Shown: piece after piece, positions 22,873-35,088 of the stretch
How the letters are laid out: each line of letters begins with the position of its first letter
Position numbering within the stretch: the first letter of the stretch is position 1
Source: Mermis nigrescens
Lineage: Eukaryota; Nematoda; Enoplea; Mermithida; Mermithidae
Assembly: GCA_036768485.1 (NCBI GenBank)
Contig: JAVLUZ010000145.1
Span: forward strand, 19,718,706 to 19,782,705
Reading direction: 5' to 3'
DNA length: 64,000 bases
Made by a program: the position numbers and the translations under genes
The notes under the pieces: model-generated
Told to the model about the DNA's origin: nothing
Database searches by the model: none
The model's input: only the letters and a program-made list of their open reading frames with translations

Positions 22873-23352
22873 ATCTGTAGTTTCCGGGTTTCAGGAGTCC
22901 GATCGAGCCATTTTAATCAAAAAATCGTTATTAGCGCCCGAGAATACCCATTGAGTGAAAAAATAAGTATCACAAAATTATCCAGTAAAAACTTTTTGCC
23001 TCACGCACACACACACTTACACACAACTCGAAATTAATATTATAGAGGAAGATGGCAGACTTAAGACTTCTGCTCTGGTACAACAAGATACGAGTGGATC
23101 AAGTAATAAGTTTCGGAGAAAAATCTGAGGACACGGCTAAAATCTTGAGGACACTGCGCTCGCCAAATTGACAAAGATTGCTAAGCGAATTTTATTCTCT
23201 GCAGACTTAAACGGATTACTTACAGATGATGCTGATGATCTGAATATGAAACATAGAAAACGGTGCTTGTTTTTCGAAACAATTCAGCTTTTTTCTGCGA
23301 ATAAAATAATTAGGAAAGTGTACAATTTCGCATATTAAAATGAATATCGAAA
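22873..23352. other. Unassigned DNA with a short CA-rich tract
   Basis: 22880-22960 is the inverse of 32430-32520, extending the 2-kb repeat family. A CACACACACAC tract is near 23003. No gene is seen. Confidence 0.4.
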
Positions 23353-23452
23353 ACGCGGCCATCCGGGACTCAAATCCGAGCGCTTGTGTCAGGGTGGCCG
23401 TCGTCAAGGTGGCCGCCCATCCAACCAGGCCGCCCATCCGGGATGGCCGTCC
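23353..23452 (-). other. tRNA-like sequence, possible SINE head
   Basis: On the minus strand CGGCCATC pairs with GATGGCCG as an acceptor-like stem, TGGCCTGGTTGG fits the A box of a Pol III promoter at 11 of 12 positions, and GATTTGAGTCC resembles a B box at 8 of 11. A TTTT follows. It does not fold into a normal tRNA by eye. The GGCC-rich composition also fits the array at 24110-24296, so chance is possible. Confidence 0.25.
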
Positions 23453-24296
23453 ACAGTAAAATTTGGCTCAATTATACTGTCCAGAGTGGTGGTCCTTCTA
23501 TGCTATATTTAGTTTCTATTTTAAATGTTACATAATGACAATATTTATCTGAATATTACTCAAACGAGTACCATTGCATTCTCTTTCTCGCACAATAAGA
23601 AAAGTATCTTATTTGTGTGCGTCTTTTTTTATTTTGTCATACTCTTGTCAAGCGAAATCTCTGCGCAGCATCTTCCAGTCAGTAAAATGACATATTTTCA
23701 ATTTTATTCAATTTCTTTACTTTTATTCTGAGGTGGTTGCCTGAATCTATGAATGATTTTGGGGATGGCAAAATTTGTTACAGCAATTCATAATAACTCT
23801 TGTCAGAGTGGTTTAGTAGCTAGAAAGTGTCATTCACAACTTAACTAAATAACTAAATGAGCAAAAACTTGTTTTGGTAAGCCAAAAGAGTAGCATAATA
23901 ATTCAAAGAATAAATAAATCCAGTTCCTACTCATTAAAACCCTGAAACTATCTTTTACAAACGCGATTATCATGCAACAAGCCGGATAATTGAAACTATC
24001 GGAGAAATGGGATTTTGGGCAATCTAAAATGACATGTTTTATTCTTGAGAAGGATAATCGGGACAGTCGGTGAATTGGGACGGTCGAAGAAACGTGACAG
24101 AGCGGTTTGGCCACCTAGCCCGTTGGGACGGCCACCCTGGACGGACGATGAGACTGGACGGGCGGCCATATAGGACGGACGGTCATTCTGGAAAAATGTG
24201 ACAACCAGGAAGACGGTCACACTACACAGACGGCCAGGTTGGACGGGCGACCACCCTGGACGGGCGGCCCCATAGGACGGACGGACGGCCACCCTG
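23390..24296. mobile_element. Candidate nonautonomous element with CAGGGTGGCCG ends
   Basis: The left end is CAGGGTGGCCGTCGTC and the right end, inverted, is CAGGGTGGCCGTCCGTCC. Both ends are built of GC-rich repeats while the middle is AT-rich. hAT-like ends, but no matching 8-bp flanks were found (GCTTGTGT and AACAGTAC). Confidence 0.4.
24110..24296. repeat. GC-rich degenerate repeats (GGACGGNCGGCCACCCTG-type)
   Basis: About ten imperfect units of 17-25 bases in otherwise AT-rich DNA. A shorter inverted set lies at 23390-23452. Confidence 0.7.
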
Positions 24297-24387
24297 AACA
24301 GTACCATCTGAGCTTCCGTACAATTTAAATAGTAAAATTTAGTTGCATCTTAGATTTTTCAATTAAGTGGTAGGTTGTTTGTGGGAG

Positions 24388-25000
24388 CAGTGACGGATCT
24401 AGGACTTTCGTAAAGAGGGGGGAGCGGTGCCCCAACCTTTTTCAAACATTCAAAAATAGGTCCAAAAATCTGCTATTCACGTGCAGAGTAGTGTCTTTTC
24501 GCGAAGAGTTAATCGCCCATTTTTAATCAAAATGATTTCTGGTGCAAAATTTTTCGGAAATTTTACAATTTTATGCAATGTTGTGCAAAAAGTGCTCAAA
24601 TTTCTACAATTCTAATTGAAACTCGGCTCAAACCGCTGGAAAATTAGTTTATTTCAGACAGACACATTAAGAGACACGCATTACTTCGTTATGTTTGGAT
24701 CGGCGTTTGGAGTATCATCGCCTATTGAAGCATATAACGCGAGCTGCAGAAAATTTTTAGAACTCATGCTAAAAAATGGAAGAAAAATACTTAAATATGA
24801 CTTTCAGGCCGCTAAGTAAATAAATAAATAGTAAAAAATTGGTATTATCCAGCGCTAAGCGCCGAGAAAATTTGAGAAATCACGATGGTCGACGGCCAAA
24901 AATCATACAAGGTAAATATCCTTCCTCTATCTGGCCAACTATTTTGGGCCAATGTGGAAAGAACTGGCCGCCGCTCCCAGCCTCCTTAAATCCGCCTATG
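24388..25000. mobile_element. Nonautonomous hAT-like element, outer copy
   Basis: The left end is CAGTGACGGATCTAGGA; the right end inverted is CATAGGCGGATTTAAGG. The first 200 bases match the family at 1-500 and 5893-6080. Flanks show only a weak GTGG similarity, so it is older than its neighbour at 25006-25191, which sits against its right edge. Confidence 0.5.
24658..24819 (+). pseudogene. Exon-like open frame inside the hAT-like element
   Basis: A fair splice acceptor (TTTATTTCAG, AG 24656-24657) is followed by 54 open codons starting TDTLRDTHYFVMFGSAFGVS and ending FQAAK, with AATAAA a few bases after the stop. No family recognised. It could be a captured terminal exon or chance. Confidence 0.3.
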
Positions 25001-25005
25001 GTGGA

Positions 25006-25191
25006 CAGTGGCGGATCCAGGATTTTCCTAAGGGGGCGGTACCCCTAAGGGGGAGGGGCGGAACCCTGACTTGGGCGGAAAAATTAGCCGTTTTAACCCG
25101 AAAATCGCTAAAAATCGATCAAAAATCATTAATTTTCGCACTATTTTTGGGCCAATGGGGCGGCTACCCCCGCCCCCTAAATCCGCCCTTG
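25006..25191 (+). mobile_element. 186-bp hAT-like MITE with perfect 8-bp duplication
   Basis: Flanked by ATGGTGGA at 24998-25005 and 25192-25199. Ends CAGTGGCGGATCCAGG and, inverted, CAAGGGCGGATTTAGG. Same family and length as 11654-11839. Confidence 0.9.
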
Positions 25192-25562
25192 ATGGTGGAA
25201 AGCGAAGTTCTTCCCAATTCACTGTTTTTTCAAAGCACAACAGAGATCCTCCCGGCTTTTACCCAAAATAAACTGATGAATGAATATAATCCCTGGGAAT
25301 AAAGATAGAAAGTTGTTACAGAGATTAAAAGTACTAAATTTCAATCTTTGATTTCGGAGATTTCATAAAATCTAAAAGAAGTTAACGAATAAATAGAGAA
25401 AGCAAAATTCATTCCAAAATAAATTAGCCCATTATCAAGAAACGTAACAGAAATTACTTTTTCTTTTTTCGGTTTTGCGGCATTTGTTGAGCCTAAACTT
25501 ATCCATAAATTTGCACAGCAATTAGTTTTTTCTGTATCTTTATTTCTTATTGCTCGAATCAA
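25192..25562. other. No gene seen
   Basis: AT-rich with no element ends recognised. The minus-strand frame at 25341-25592 has no family resemblance. Confidence 0.3.
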
Positions 25563-26331
25563 ATGGGAAACGATGAAGTAGTCCTCAAACAAATTACAAA
25601 CACATTGCTTATTTCGTCGTTGCTTAGTGGTAAGGCGCCTAAATGTCGCTTTCTAAGTGTGAATTGGCCATTTTTTGGCCTGATGGTGTTTTCCACATAT
25701 AAAGAATCATTGTTGTTCATTTGGATAGCCACCGGCCTTATACAAACCTACAGTAAAACGTTGCTTTGTGGATTGGCGTGCCCGAGATAGTACTCGTATG
25801 TGCTTTAAATGGTAGAGGCACTTCAATTCTATATATAAATGCAACATATTATCCAATCGTTATACACTATTCCCTAGAAAGCGGTGAAGAGATCCGTAAT
25901 GCAAAATTGATAAAAGAAAGTTTAGAGCTTCAGGCCGCAAAGTTTGTAAAAGTAAAGTCGGTTTCACAGAACCTCGTTGCATATGAAGCGACTTTAATGA
26001 ATGCAGAAGAAGTGGCATCAGAAATGCTTAATAGATTAGCTTCGGCAATACCACCTTGCATAATTTGTCTCTTTAAACTGTGGAGGGAATACGCTATTTC
26101 AGGCAGATTTCTTTGTTCCTAAAAAATTGAACGTCTTGACGACCTGCAGGCATTTGAGAATCTAAGACCAAAGTTATCACTTTGTCTGAGTAAGGGACTT
26201 GAGCGCTTAGTCGGTCTTTTAATTTATCTAACTAATGATGCGGATCTAATATCATTCGATTTTCGTTTATTGATGAGTAAACTCGTCTTTGATGAGCTCT
26301 TTCAAATTTTTTTGCATTTAAAAAATTAACC
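25563..26331 (+). pseudogene. Unidentified coding-like region, one frameshift and one in-frame stop
   Basis: A frame from 25563 (ATG) runs 75 codons to 25790; a second frame opens before 25766 and runs to TAA at 26120-26122; the same frame then continues open for 69 codons to 26331 (ERLDDLQAFENLRPKLSLCL and a leucine-rich tail). Together about 260 residues, with a hydrophobic stretch FGLMVFSTYKESLLFIWIAT early and a helical, charged centre. I do not recognise the family. The long run of open codons across a single stop suggests a decayed gene or retroelement piece rather than chance. Confidence 0.35.
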
Positions 26332-29300
26332 GTCTTTTCCAAACAGATTACACTCGGTCATCAACAATGCCGCAAATAACGTACCCTCGGCCAGACATGC
26401 ACGAGTGGGAAGGTTGGGAGTCTAGACCCCCAGAATGAAAAAATGGGAAAGTTTTGGGGAGAATGAGGCAAAATGAAAGCCAAAAATGGATGAAAATTGA
26501 AATGTTCTTCAAATGTGCCTGAATTAACCAGAAACTGTGTAATGTAGTTTTTACTGCTATAGCGCTTATGGCAGTTTTTGAGGTAATTTTGGTCCAAAAA
26601 GCTCATCCTTGACCCCCGAGCAGAAGCGTAGTCAGGGAGGCATATTCCCCCGAAATTCTTCAGAAATTTTGTTGGTTCGTCCGTTGCAATAATTTTGTCC
26701 AGAAAATTGAGTTCAAAAAGGCAAAACGTCAAAATTTTCCGGCGCTTTGCGCCGTCATCATTATTATTTATTGTTATATATGTAGATCCAGTGAGTAATC
26801 CAGCATTCAACACCACTTTAGTGATTTAATGCAATATTTGTTCGTTGAAAGAAACTGCGCATGCTTGTTGAGCGTAATAGTGAAAGTGCGAAAATGATCG
26901 CGCACCAATTGTCAATTCTCTGCTTTGTTTTTCTTTCTTTACAGGGACATATATTCCTATTTAAAATGAAATAAATAGCCGAATTTTCTTGTTTTTGCGC
27001 ATTTTCTGTCTTCCGAACTACATCTTATTAATAAGAAGGTCACAAATGGGCCTGCGAACGGTAAGAACAAAATTTTTATTGACACATCTTTCTATATCTT
27101 ATTGACAGCAGCGACTCATTGCTGCGCTACATACTCAGCAGGGGTTGAAAAACGCATTTCAGCTCAGAAGTTTTGTGCAATGTAGGAGTTCATCAATTGT
27201 AAGTGTTTTTGGGCTCAATTTAGAACCGCGATTAGGCCGATTTTGCGAAAATTTTAACGAAAATTTTAAAAATAAAAAAACACTATCTAACAAAAAGTAC
27301 TTTTTACAAAATTTTCCGAGGCTCTGCCCCGGACCCCCGCTGAGGGGCGGTGCTTGAGCGCGTCACCCAGATCCTCCCAGCCGTAAAATCTCGTTGTTCA
27401 TGATAGTCAGAAACGCTGAAAAACGATGTTTTTGACGCGTACCTTCCATTTTAGACCCAAAAAGGAACTTTATAATTTAACCTTCCCCAGAATACCCGAA
27501 CTGTGCATGTGTGGTTAGGAATTTTTAAAAATTCCCGGCACTTCTGGAATCAGTTTGTCTGTTCTGTATGATTTAAGCGGTATAAATCGAGTTTATAGTG
27601 CAATCAAAATTTTCCGACGCATAGCGCCGCCCGTTTACTGTTCTTTCTTTTTGTGAAGCTCCAGCATTGCGTTTAAAAGCTTGAATCAGTCAAAATATCT
27701 TCATACTAAGTAGTAATTAGCAGTTTTCTTGTAAGCTTGAAGTGTCAAAGTTGTTTTGCACAAATTTGATAATTTTTCTTCTTTATCAGACTAATAGTAT
27801 TCACAGAGATACAATATGCTAAAGGCGGTAAAAAATTTACTAAATTTCTTAGTGCTTTGCGCCATTTATGATTTCCGTACTGTTTGTCAATAGATAGGCC
27901 GTAAATTATTGATTATTAAAAAATTGAAAATTTATTTCTATATCTTATTGAAAAAAATAAAAATTAAGTAAAAAAATAACATGAAAAAATGAAAATTAAG
28001 TAAAATAAAAATTAAGATAAAAATGGTAAAGATTTCATAAATTTTCGGCGCTTCGCGCCGTTTTAGTTTTTTTTGTATTTTTGATCATCAGAAAGCCATA
28101 AATTCGCTAAGCTACACTATTATATAAACTGAACGTTTGCCTCAAGACTCTTCGCCTAGCTTGATATATCCGCCGTATCTTCCAATAGGTAAGATTATTT
28201 TAAAGAGATCCATTTTCAGCGAAAAACGATTTAATTAAGAAGTTACACGGCATTCGAAGTCATATAACGTCACGTCGCGACTATAGATTAAAAAATGCAA
28301 AATTGGCATGTTTTTTAATAAGAATCATTTATAATTTGAAACAAGCTTAAAGCTGATTGTAAAAGCAAGTTCTTAGCAAAATTTCGGAGGATTGAACGGT
28401 AAATTCTTGAATTAAGGAGACTAAGAACAAACTGATTCCTAAATTAAAAAATCCCTTTATCATTCTTGCTGACTGCAGTTCATACTGATTCTGAAACGAA
28501 AGAGACTTATAAATATCGTGTCTTAAGCGTTATCTAAGCATTACTATAGTCTTTTGGTTTGAAAAAATTTTAAGCCTTGTTAACAATACTTTTTTGTTGA
28601 TTAGGTTGAAGAAATAAAAAATTCTGATTGTCGAAAATATCTGCCGTTAGTAAAATTGAAATTTTCATTCCGACTATTCAAATGACGTACTCTATAGAGA
28701 AAGAATTGTTAGGAGCGAAGACTGCTTAATGTACACTAGTACGTCACGCACAAATCAACAAAACCCTGAGTAGGAAATCGCATCAAAAGAACAAGTTAAC
28801 GCGGACTGATATTGAAACCTTGAATGCGTAAATCTTTGCAAGACCGCAAGAATCAAAATAAAATGGATGTAGCAGTGATGTAGCATTTCTACAAAACTTT
28901 GTGGAACGATAAGAACAGCGAAGAAAAAAGGAAGCGAATAATAGTCTGGCGGTATATACGCAAAAGTACTCAGTACTAATTTGTTATCTCTGCAAGTTTT
29001 CTTCTCAAAAGCGAATTTTCTCCATTATCTCTAATCTCAATGGGCCAAAAGTAATCCCAAAAAGGACGCATCCGCACATATCTACACAGTCTAATACACG
29101 TATAAAATGAATAAAAATCTAATTTCCTCCTTGATACCAAAATCAGATAGAAATTCTCGCTTAACATCGCCCAGTAGCCGCGTTATGCGCGACATCGACA
29201 AAAGTTGGATAAGAAATGGCCAGTCTATGCCTTTCCTGCGGGATTAACTTTAACGCGTTTTTCCTCCTCGATTGCTTTTCCGCCATTTTTTTGTCGTCGA

Positions 29301-29464
29301 TAAAAAATATATGGTAAGATCGGAGATTGACTTTGATTTCTGCGTCTTCTTACGACGAGTAGAAGACGCTATCGTGGATACTGCGCACTTTAAAAGATTA
29401 ATGCAAAGGAAATTACACGTATGCGTATGTGCATAGGCGGCTTTAAGAGGCGGAGGGAGGCCAC
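26332..29464. other. 3.1 kb without a recognisable gene
   Basis: AT-rich, with repeat words TTTTCCGGCGCTTTGCGCCG near 26740, TTTCGGCGCTTCGCGCCG near 28040 and a CCGAGGCTCTGCCCCGGACC block at 27317-27340 that look like element ends. Short minus-strand frames are unsupported. Confidence 0.35.
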
Positions 29465-29736
29465 CACACATGGGCGTGGGGGGTTTGGGGGGTATGCACC
29501 CCCAGAAGTTGAAATACCCCCCCCTCAGAAATCAAAATACCACCCCCAGAAAATTTTTTTTGCTTTTTTTAGCAATTTATTGATGCCATTGGATAGTGCT
29601 CGACGAGAAACGTCGAAAAATGGTGTGTTTTTCGCCATACAACCACTTTTAAGACAATTTTTTGACCTTTAAAAATTGTTTCACCCCCAGGAATTTTTTC
29701 ACCCTCCCCCCAGAATTTCTGTGCTGCCCACCTATG
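29465..29736. mobile_element. MITE of the CACACRTGGGCG / CATAGGTGGGC family
   Basis: Left end CACACATGGGCGTGG, right end inverted CATAGGTGGGCAGC. Flanks GAGGCCAC (29457-29464) and GCGGCCAC (29737-29744) match at 7 of 8. Same family as 4821-5051. Confidence 0.7.
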
Positions 29737-29819
29737 GCGGCCACCCCCATCTGCCCAAAATAATTGACGAGATAAAGAAAGAAAGGATATATACATAATT
29801 TACAATGCTTTTCGACCAT

Positions 29820-30230
29820 CAGAGGTAATAATTTCTCGAATTTTTCCGACGCTTCGCGCCCGATAATACCTATTAAGGACATTTACTTTCTTAACGGTTC
29901 GAACGAAAGACATATTTTTATTCAGGGAATAGGTTTTAGAACGATTCAAGATCTTCTAGCATAACTTTTAAAAATTTTCGGCGTTCCATGTCAAATGCTA
30001 CAAAAGTAGGAGATACAGCAATAATTCAAGCTTCTTCGGGATCTCAAAGGCTAATTTCACAGATTTTCTGGCTCTTAGAGTTAGATTTTCGCTAGGATCA
30101 AAGAAATCTAATTATTTTTTTCGAGCAGAATCGTCTAAAATTTAATATATTTTGAACAAAATAGGGCTAGAACGATTTTAAATAAAAAGTAGACAACGCA
30201 AAATGTCGAAAAAACGCTTTGGTAAGCAGA
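29820..30230 (+). repeat. Diverged copy of the repeat at 1-480
   Basis: Shared words in order: AAAATTTTTCGRCGCTTCG-type, TCAAATGCTACAAA, CAATWATTYAAGCTT, TAGACAACG and CGAAAAAACGCT. It is noncoding. Confidence 0.6.
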
Positions 30231-30794
30231 GTTTAAATTCGATTTATCGCTAAATCGAACAGCTAAATCGCCGTCTGTCATCCGGCCCTAATAGTAAAAC
30301 TGGTTAATGTCACATAAAAACGGTACAGTAATGTAAAAAATTGTCAATTCTATTCTTCTGTTGCATGGTCACTATTGCATTCGCTGGGTTCATCGTCTAT
30401 TTCATTGTGGTCATCTCTGCATTTGGGCGTTTCTTCGTCAGTCACTGAAATCTTGATTTCTGTATCATGGGAGCTGATTTATAACTTTCTTTTGGCTCTG
30501 CTTCAAAGTCGAATTATTTTTATCAGCACTTGGCCCCAAATCGATTCGAAGATGATGCAAAAATGAAAACCTCGGCCATTTGCAAGATTTTTAAAGCTTT
30601 GCTATTAAATTAAGTACTTGAAGTCCGACAGCAGAGCAGAGTTACCGCGCAAACAGTGTAAACGGCCACTCGTATCAGTTTTAATTCGGTCAATACGTCT
30701 GTAATCTGAAAATTTATTGGGAATATGCATGTGATATGATTAACTAAGTATTTACACATATGTAAGGGCTCGAGAATTAGTCCGGGGTGACCGG
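30231..30794. other. Unassigned DNA
   Basis: No coding region or repeat recognised; short frames on both strands have no family resemblance. Confidence 0.3.
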
Positions 30795-31045
30795 CACACG
30801 TGGGCGTAGGGGGGGGGTTTGGGGAATATGCACCCCCAGAAATCAAAATACCCCCAGAATTAAATTTTTGAAATCTTCTTGCTTTTTCAGCGATTTTTTG
30901 ATGCCATTGGATAGCACTCGATGAGAAACGTCGAAAAATGGTGTTTTTTCACCATACGACCACTTTCAAGACTATTTTTTTGACCTTTTGAAAATTTTTT
31001 CACCCCATCCACCAGGAATTTTTTTACCACCTTCCAGAATTACGC
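30795..31045. mobile_element. MITE copy with truncated right end
   Basis: Starts CACACGTGGGCGTAGGG, contains GATGCCATTGGATAGCACTCG and ends around AGAATTACGCTGCTGC without the usual CCACCTATG terminus. No target duplication. Confidence 0.6.
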
Positions 31046-31274
31046 TGCTGCAGGTCATTTTTATGGTGAGGGGGTAAATAACCCATAATTTGTGGCCAAA
31101 AACGACCGAAAAATTCAATTTTTTCGTTTTTGTGCAAAATAGATGAAAAGAGGTTACACGCTCGAGTTATGGCGCGCAAATATGTTATACGAATAACTTA
31201 CGTGTTCAAAACTATTTGTCGGCATGTCAATTATTCAAAATAATTTGAATTAATGAAGAAACTTCAAAAAATTG

Positions 31275-32070
31275 CGGCTAAAGTTAAGAATATGGTACTT
31301 TTAGAAAAGGAGCAAAACGAATACGGAATGCCAAGAATTTAGAACATGATAAATTGAAGCGCGGAAAAAGAATTTGGTGAAAATCTGAGCCTTACTTGCA
31401 AAGTTGCAGGCAGCTGTCGATTTGAGTGTTGGGTGGGACGATTAAACGGCTCGATCCAAGGACTTACACGTTTGTCAGAAATGAATAATATGGGCTGAAA
31501 TTATGGAAGAAAGCATAGCAATGAAAGAGAAACAAGAAAAAGGCGCGGAAAGCTGTTTGAAATTTTAAAACACTTCAAAAAAAATTTCATTTTTTTGCAT
31601 GTTATTTCGGTTTTACTTGATAAATATAAGAAAAACTAAGTGCTTGCTTCTAATATGCTTAGGCTTAGGCTTAGTATATCTGAAAAGGTGTCTTACGTTG
31701 CTTAGGTCGAGGTCGCTCCTGCTCAGGTCAATGTATAGATGCTTAGGTCGATGTATATATAGATGCGTAGGTAGATGTAGAGATGCTTAGGTCGATGTAT
31801 AGATGCTTATATCGACGTGAATTTGGTATCTACATGTGATTCTGCATTCAGGTGTTTGAATCTTCGAATGCTTAGGTCGAGTAGATGCTTGCGTAGGTCA
31901 AGAAGAGGCTAATTAACGAAACCCATAGCTTTCGTAATATTTATCATAGACGTATGAATATTTTTTGCCGCGCTTTCTTCAACATGTTCAAAGTACTCGA
32001 GCAAAAAAATCGCTCTTCTGAAGTTATTTCATAGTATCCTGAAAGTACCATATTCTTAACTTACTCTGGC
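31275..32070. repeat. Dispersed repeat with ATGCTTAGGTCGATGTATAG arrays, copy 1
   Basis: 31275-31680 matches 50300-50735 closely. It is followed by an array of ATGCTTAGGTCGATGTATAG-type 20-mers (about 31700-31900) also found at 51400-51560, and in inverse form at 34230-34310 and 47990-48080. Ends are undefined. Confidence 0.75.
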
Positions 32071-32410
32071 ACAGTCAATGAGCGCAAGTTCGAGAGTCAA
32101 ATAGAATGGACGATGTAGCTTAAACCAGAGCGATATAGCTCTAAATCGATCAAGAATTATAGGAAGTCGAGTATCGGAGGACGTCTGTATATATCGATGG
32201 GAAAACTATCGTAATTCTTGGTCCGAGAATATTTTTATATGGAACGTTTTAGTATCGATTAAAGCTATGTAAAGTGAATCAAAGTTTAAGTAGACATAAG
32301 TAAGTTTAAATCTATAGTTTTTAACCCAGTGCATGAATTCACTCGGCAAACCATTTTGCCTTATTACTGTAACACCCGAATCCTTCGTCGCTCGACACGC
32401 CATATCGATG
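32071..32410. other. Unassigned DNA
   Basis: No gene is seen. The minus-strand frames at 32206-32557 overlap the edge of the next repeat. Confidence 0.3.
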
Positions 32411-33330
32411 AAAACTATTGCTACCGACTCCGTTGATATTTTGACTCAATGGGTATTCCGAGCCCCTGATTCCGAATTTTTGATCAAAACAGCTCGATCT
32501 GGTTCCTGAAACCCGGAAACGACGGGTTACTATAGAAAGTTTCGGCGGCTCTTGCAACTTACTTAATTGCTTTGGGGCTAATTTTTTGCGCCAACCTAGA
32601 CCGACTTTTTAATGCGCTATTGTCTGCTGTAAACTACCTTACACTGCAGTGCAAAAGGACGAAAAACCATCAAGAAAAACGTTTTTAAAACTAAATTTTT
32701 TCAAATAATTCGAATTGCAGTGGATAAATTTTACGTAAATTTCGACTGTTTGTTAATGAAATTATGGCTGACCTTACTGTATAATTTGAAGGAAATTCAC
32801 GGATTGGTTCTTGAGATATAGGAGCCCAAACGTACCCTATCCATACCGTAAAATTTTTGTCTTTTTGCAGAAGCTCAGCTTGGATGTCACTTCGAAGATT
32901 TGGCCCCTGAGGTTTCTTAGACCTCTGATTCCAAATTCACCACTCAAAGTGCGCGATCTGGCGCCATAAAGCACACGGGGGCGAGTTACCAGGAAATCGC
33001 GGATGGTTATATTAAAGATGATTAATCATTGAGATCGAGCTCGCAGGAAGCCAAAATATCAAGTGATGAATCGATACTGCTTCTGATGGTGTAAACTAGC
33101 ATGCGTGCAATTTGATGTGAATTAAGTGAAAGCAGCAAACGCACGCCTTTCGAAAATGTTAATACGAATTCAAATTTTTCTGCTTCTGGCTGCTAATTTT
33201 GCATGGAACTTTTTGCATTTGTTCACAATAAGAACAGACTTTTATGCGCAGATTACAATGCCCTCTCATTGTGGTAGGAGCAGAAATAGGAAGCAAAAAA
33301 CATTAATAAGCAAGCAAGATGAAATCAGTC
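32411..33330 (-). repeat. Inverted, diverged third copy of the 2-kb repeat family
   Basis: The minus strand matches 20200-20870 / 22130-22960: shared words include GAAATTCACGGATT, ATAGGAGCCCAAA, GGGTACCCTATCCAT-type and the cluster near GTTTCCGGGTTTCAGGA. Much more diverged than copies 1 and 2 are from each other. The plus frame at 33126-33371 is part of this repeat. Confidence 0.6.
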
Positions 33331-34229
33331 TTTGTAATGTGATCAAAGAAATTAGCTTAGCTAAAATGTAACATTTTGGTGAACATGGTGATATACAACT
33401 AATTTGATTTGTTGAGCGAAAGGCAACCTTCGCTTCTTAATGATATTTTGACATTAATTGTAAGACTGAGAGGTGCCAAATAATGCGTATTACAGGGTGA
33501 GTAAAGAGAAAGCTGTAAAATTTAGAAGGAATAAATACGAATGTGATAACATTATGAGACAATAACAAATAGGACAAATGAATTTCAAGACAACTTTCGG
33601 CATATTGGTCATCTATCATATCCACCGTTTTTGCGAATGGGGGGCGAAGCCACCCATTTGCAAAAGATTGCTCTAGCAAATAGGGCAACGAAGCGCCCCT
33701 TTTGCTAGTTTTTATTAACTTCAGCAATATTTAAAAACTTGCGATACCTTTTAGATTATGGTTTTTATTGACATGCTTGTAAATGCCTTGAAGTGCGTGC
33801 GGGTGAGGATTGGGAGAGAGAATCCCCGTAAATATTTATCGCCTTATTTTTGATGAAAATATCTTAATCCACACACTGAGTAAAACGTAGTATATTTTCG
33901 TAGGTGCTCTTTGTAAGTTGCGTACTTGCTCCTATTGTTCTTTAAGATCCATATCAGTTTCGTTTTCTTGAAAGGCAAATTATTAAAAAGCACCCGTTTT
34001 ATTTATTTTTCATTCGAAAATTGCATGTCATTTGAGATCAACTGAGAATTTTGTACCTACTGACATAACACGAAATGATAATAAACGTTTTTTTTCGGAC
34101 GACGCTTCGTTTCTTGATATTTTCAGCGGATCGGTTGAAAAAAAGTTTGCATTCAACTTAAATTCTTCTTTATTCTGAAAAAAATTCAGTACTTCTACAG
34201 CATGGTGACTAAATAACGTCATCAGACAA
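33331..34229. other. Unassigned DNA
   Basis: No gene or element ends recognised. Confidence 0.3.
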
Positions 34230-34310
34230 ACTAATGCCTGTATCTCGACCTAAGCGGAAGTGACCCCGACCTAAGCGGGAGCGATACCGACCTAAGCGGG
34301 AGTACTAACA
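34230..34310. repeat. CGACCTAAGCGGGAG-type short tandem repeat
   Basis: Three or four units of about 24 bases; inverse of words in the arrays at 31700-31900 and 51400-51560. Confidence 0.6.
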
Positions 34311-34978
34311 TCCACATAAATCTAACCCTAAGCCTAGAAAAAATCGAGAAGTTTGAAAAAATCAATAATTGTTTGAACTATACTTTGCACGACTGCAGTT
34401 ACTATTCTGTAGAAGTGCCAAAAATTCGCTTATTTTACATCCTTCAACCGCGCGCAGGGCAAACGGTGGGTTTAACCAAAACCGCTGCACCACCGATACG
34501 CTGACCTAGGGCTATATTTTTCAGGTCACTGAATTAGGACATTCAAGGGTGCATAGTGAAGTCTGGATGAAAATTAGCCTGCCTGTTAGAAGGAGCGGTA
34601 GGAGATGCCGCTACTAGACCCAACATACTCATAGTTGGCGAAATGATGAGACTTATTTGTATAAAAATTTTCAAAAATAAAAATTCAGCCTAAATTTTCT
34701 CAAATTGTCGTTGACAGATATCGAGAAATTTAAAACTACTAATCGCTCTTCGGCGCTTCTGGATAAAATTAATTTTGGCAGAAACATGCATATATCGTAC
34801 CTGTAGCTGTCTTCTACGGTATCGATTGTTCACAAGTTTTTAGCAATTCTCAGCTTTTATGCTTAAAATTTTAATTACGTAACGCAACGAAGGAATTTTC
34901 TGTGCCATAATTAAAATGACTTTTGGAAATTTTTCAAAGCGTATTCTAATTTAATTTACAAATTTTTTCTGTTCGCAG

Positions 34979-35088
34979 GATGCAATCGACTATTGTGCAG
35001 CTTTTCCAATCGTTTTAAACGCCACCATCGTCTTAGAAAAGGCCACCGGGGCAAGAAACAGGTCCTCATCAGGGAGTCGCGAAAACGA
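34979..35088 (+). other. Candidate isolated exon, unknown gene
   Basis: Strong acceptor (TTTTTTCTGTTCGCAG, AG 34977-34978) and donor (CGA|GTATGTG, GT 35089-35090) bound 110 bases open in the frame DAIDYCAAFPIVLNATIVLE followed by KATGARNRSSSGSREN. A second frame is also open but is arginine-rich and less protein-like. No family recognised and no partner exons found. Confidence 0.3.

Noticed and set aside
23390..24296. A confident hAT call for the CAGGGTGGCCG-ended element
   Set aside because: The flanking octamers do not match, and both ends are low-complexity GC repeats, so the ends are listed only as a candidate.
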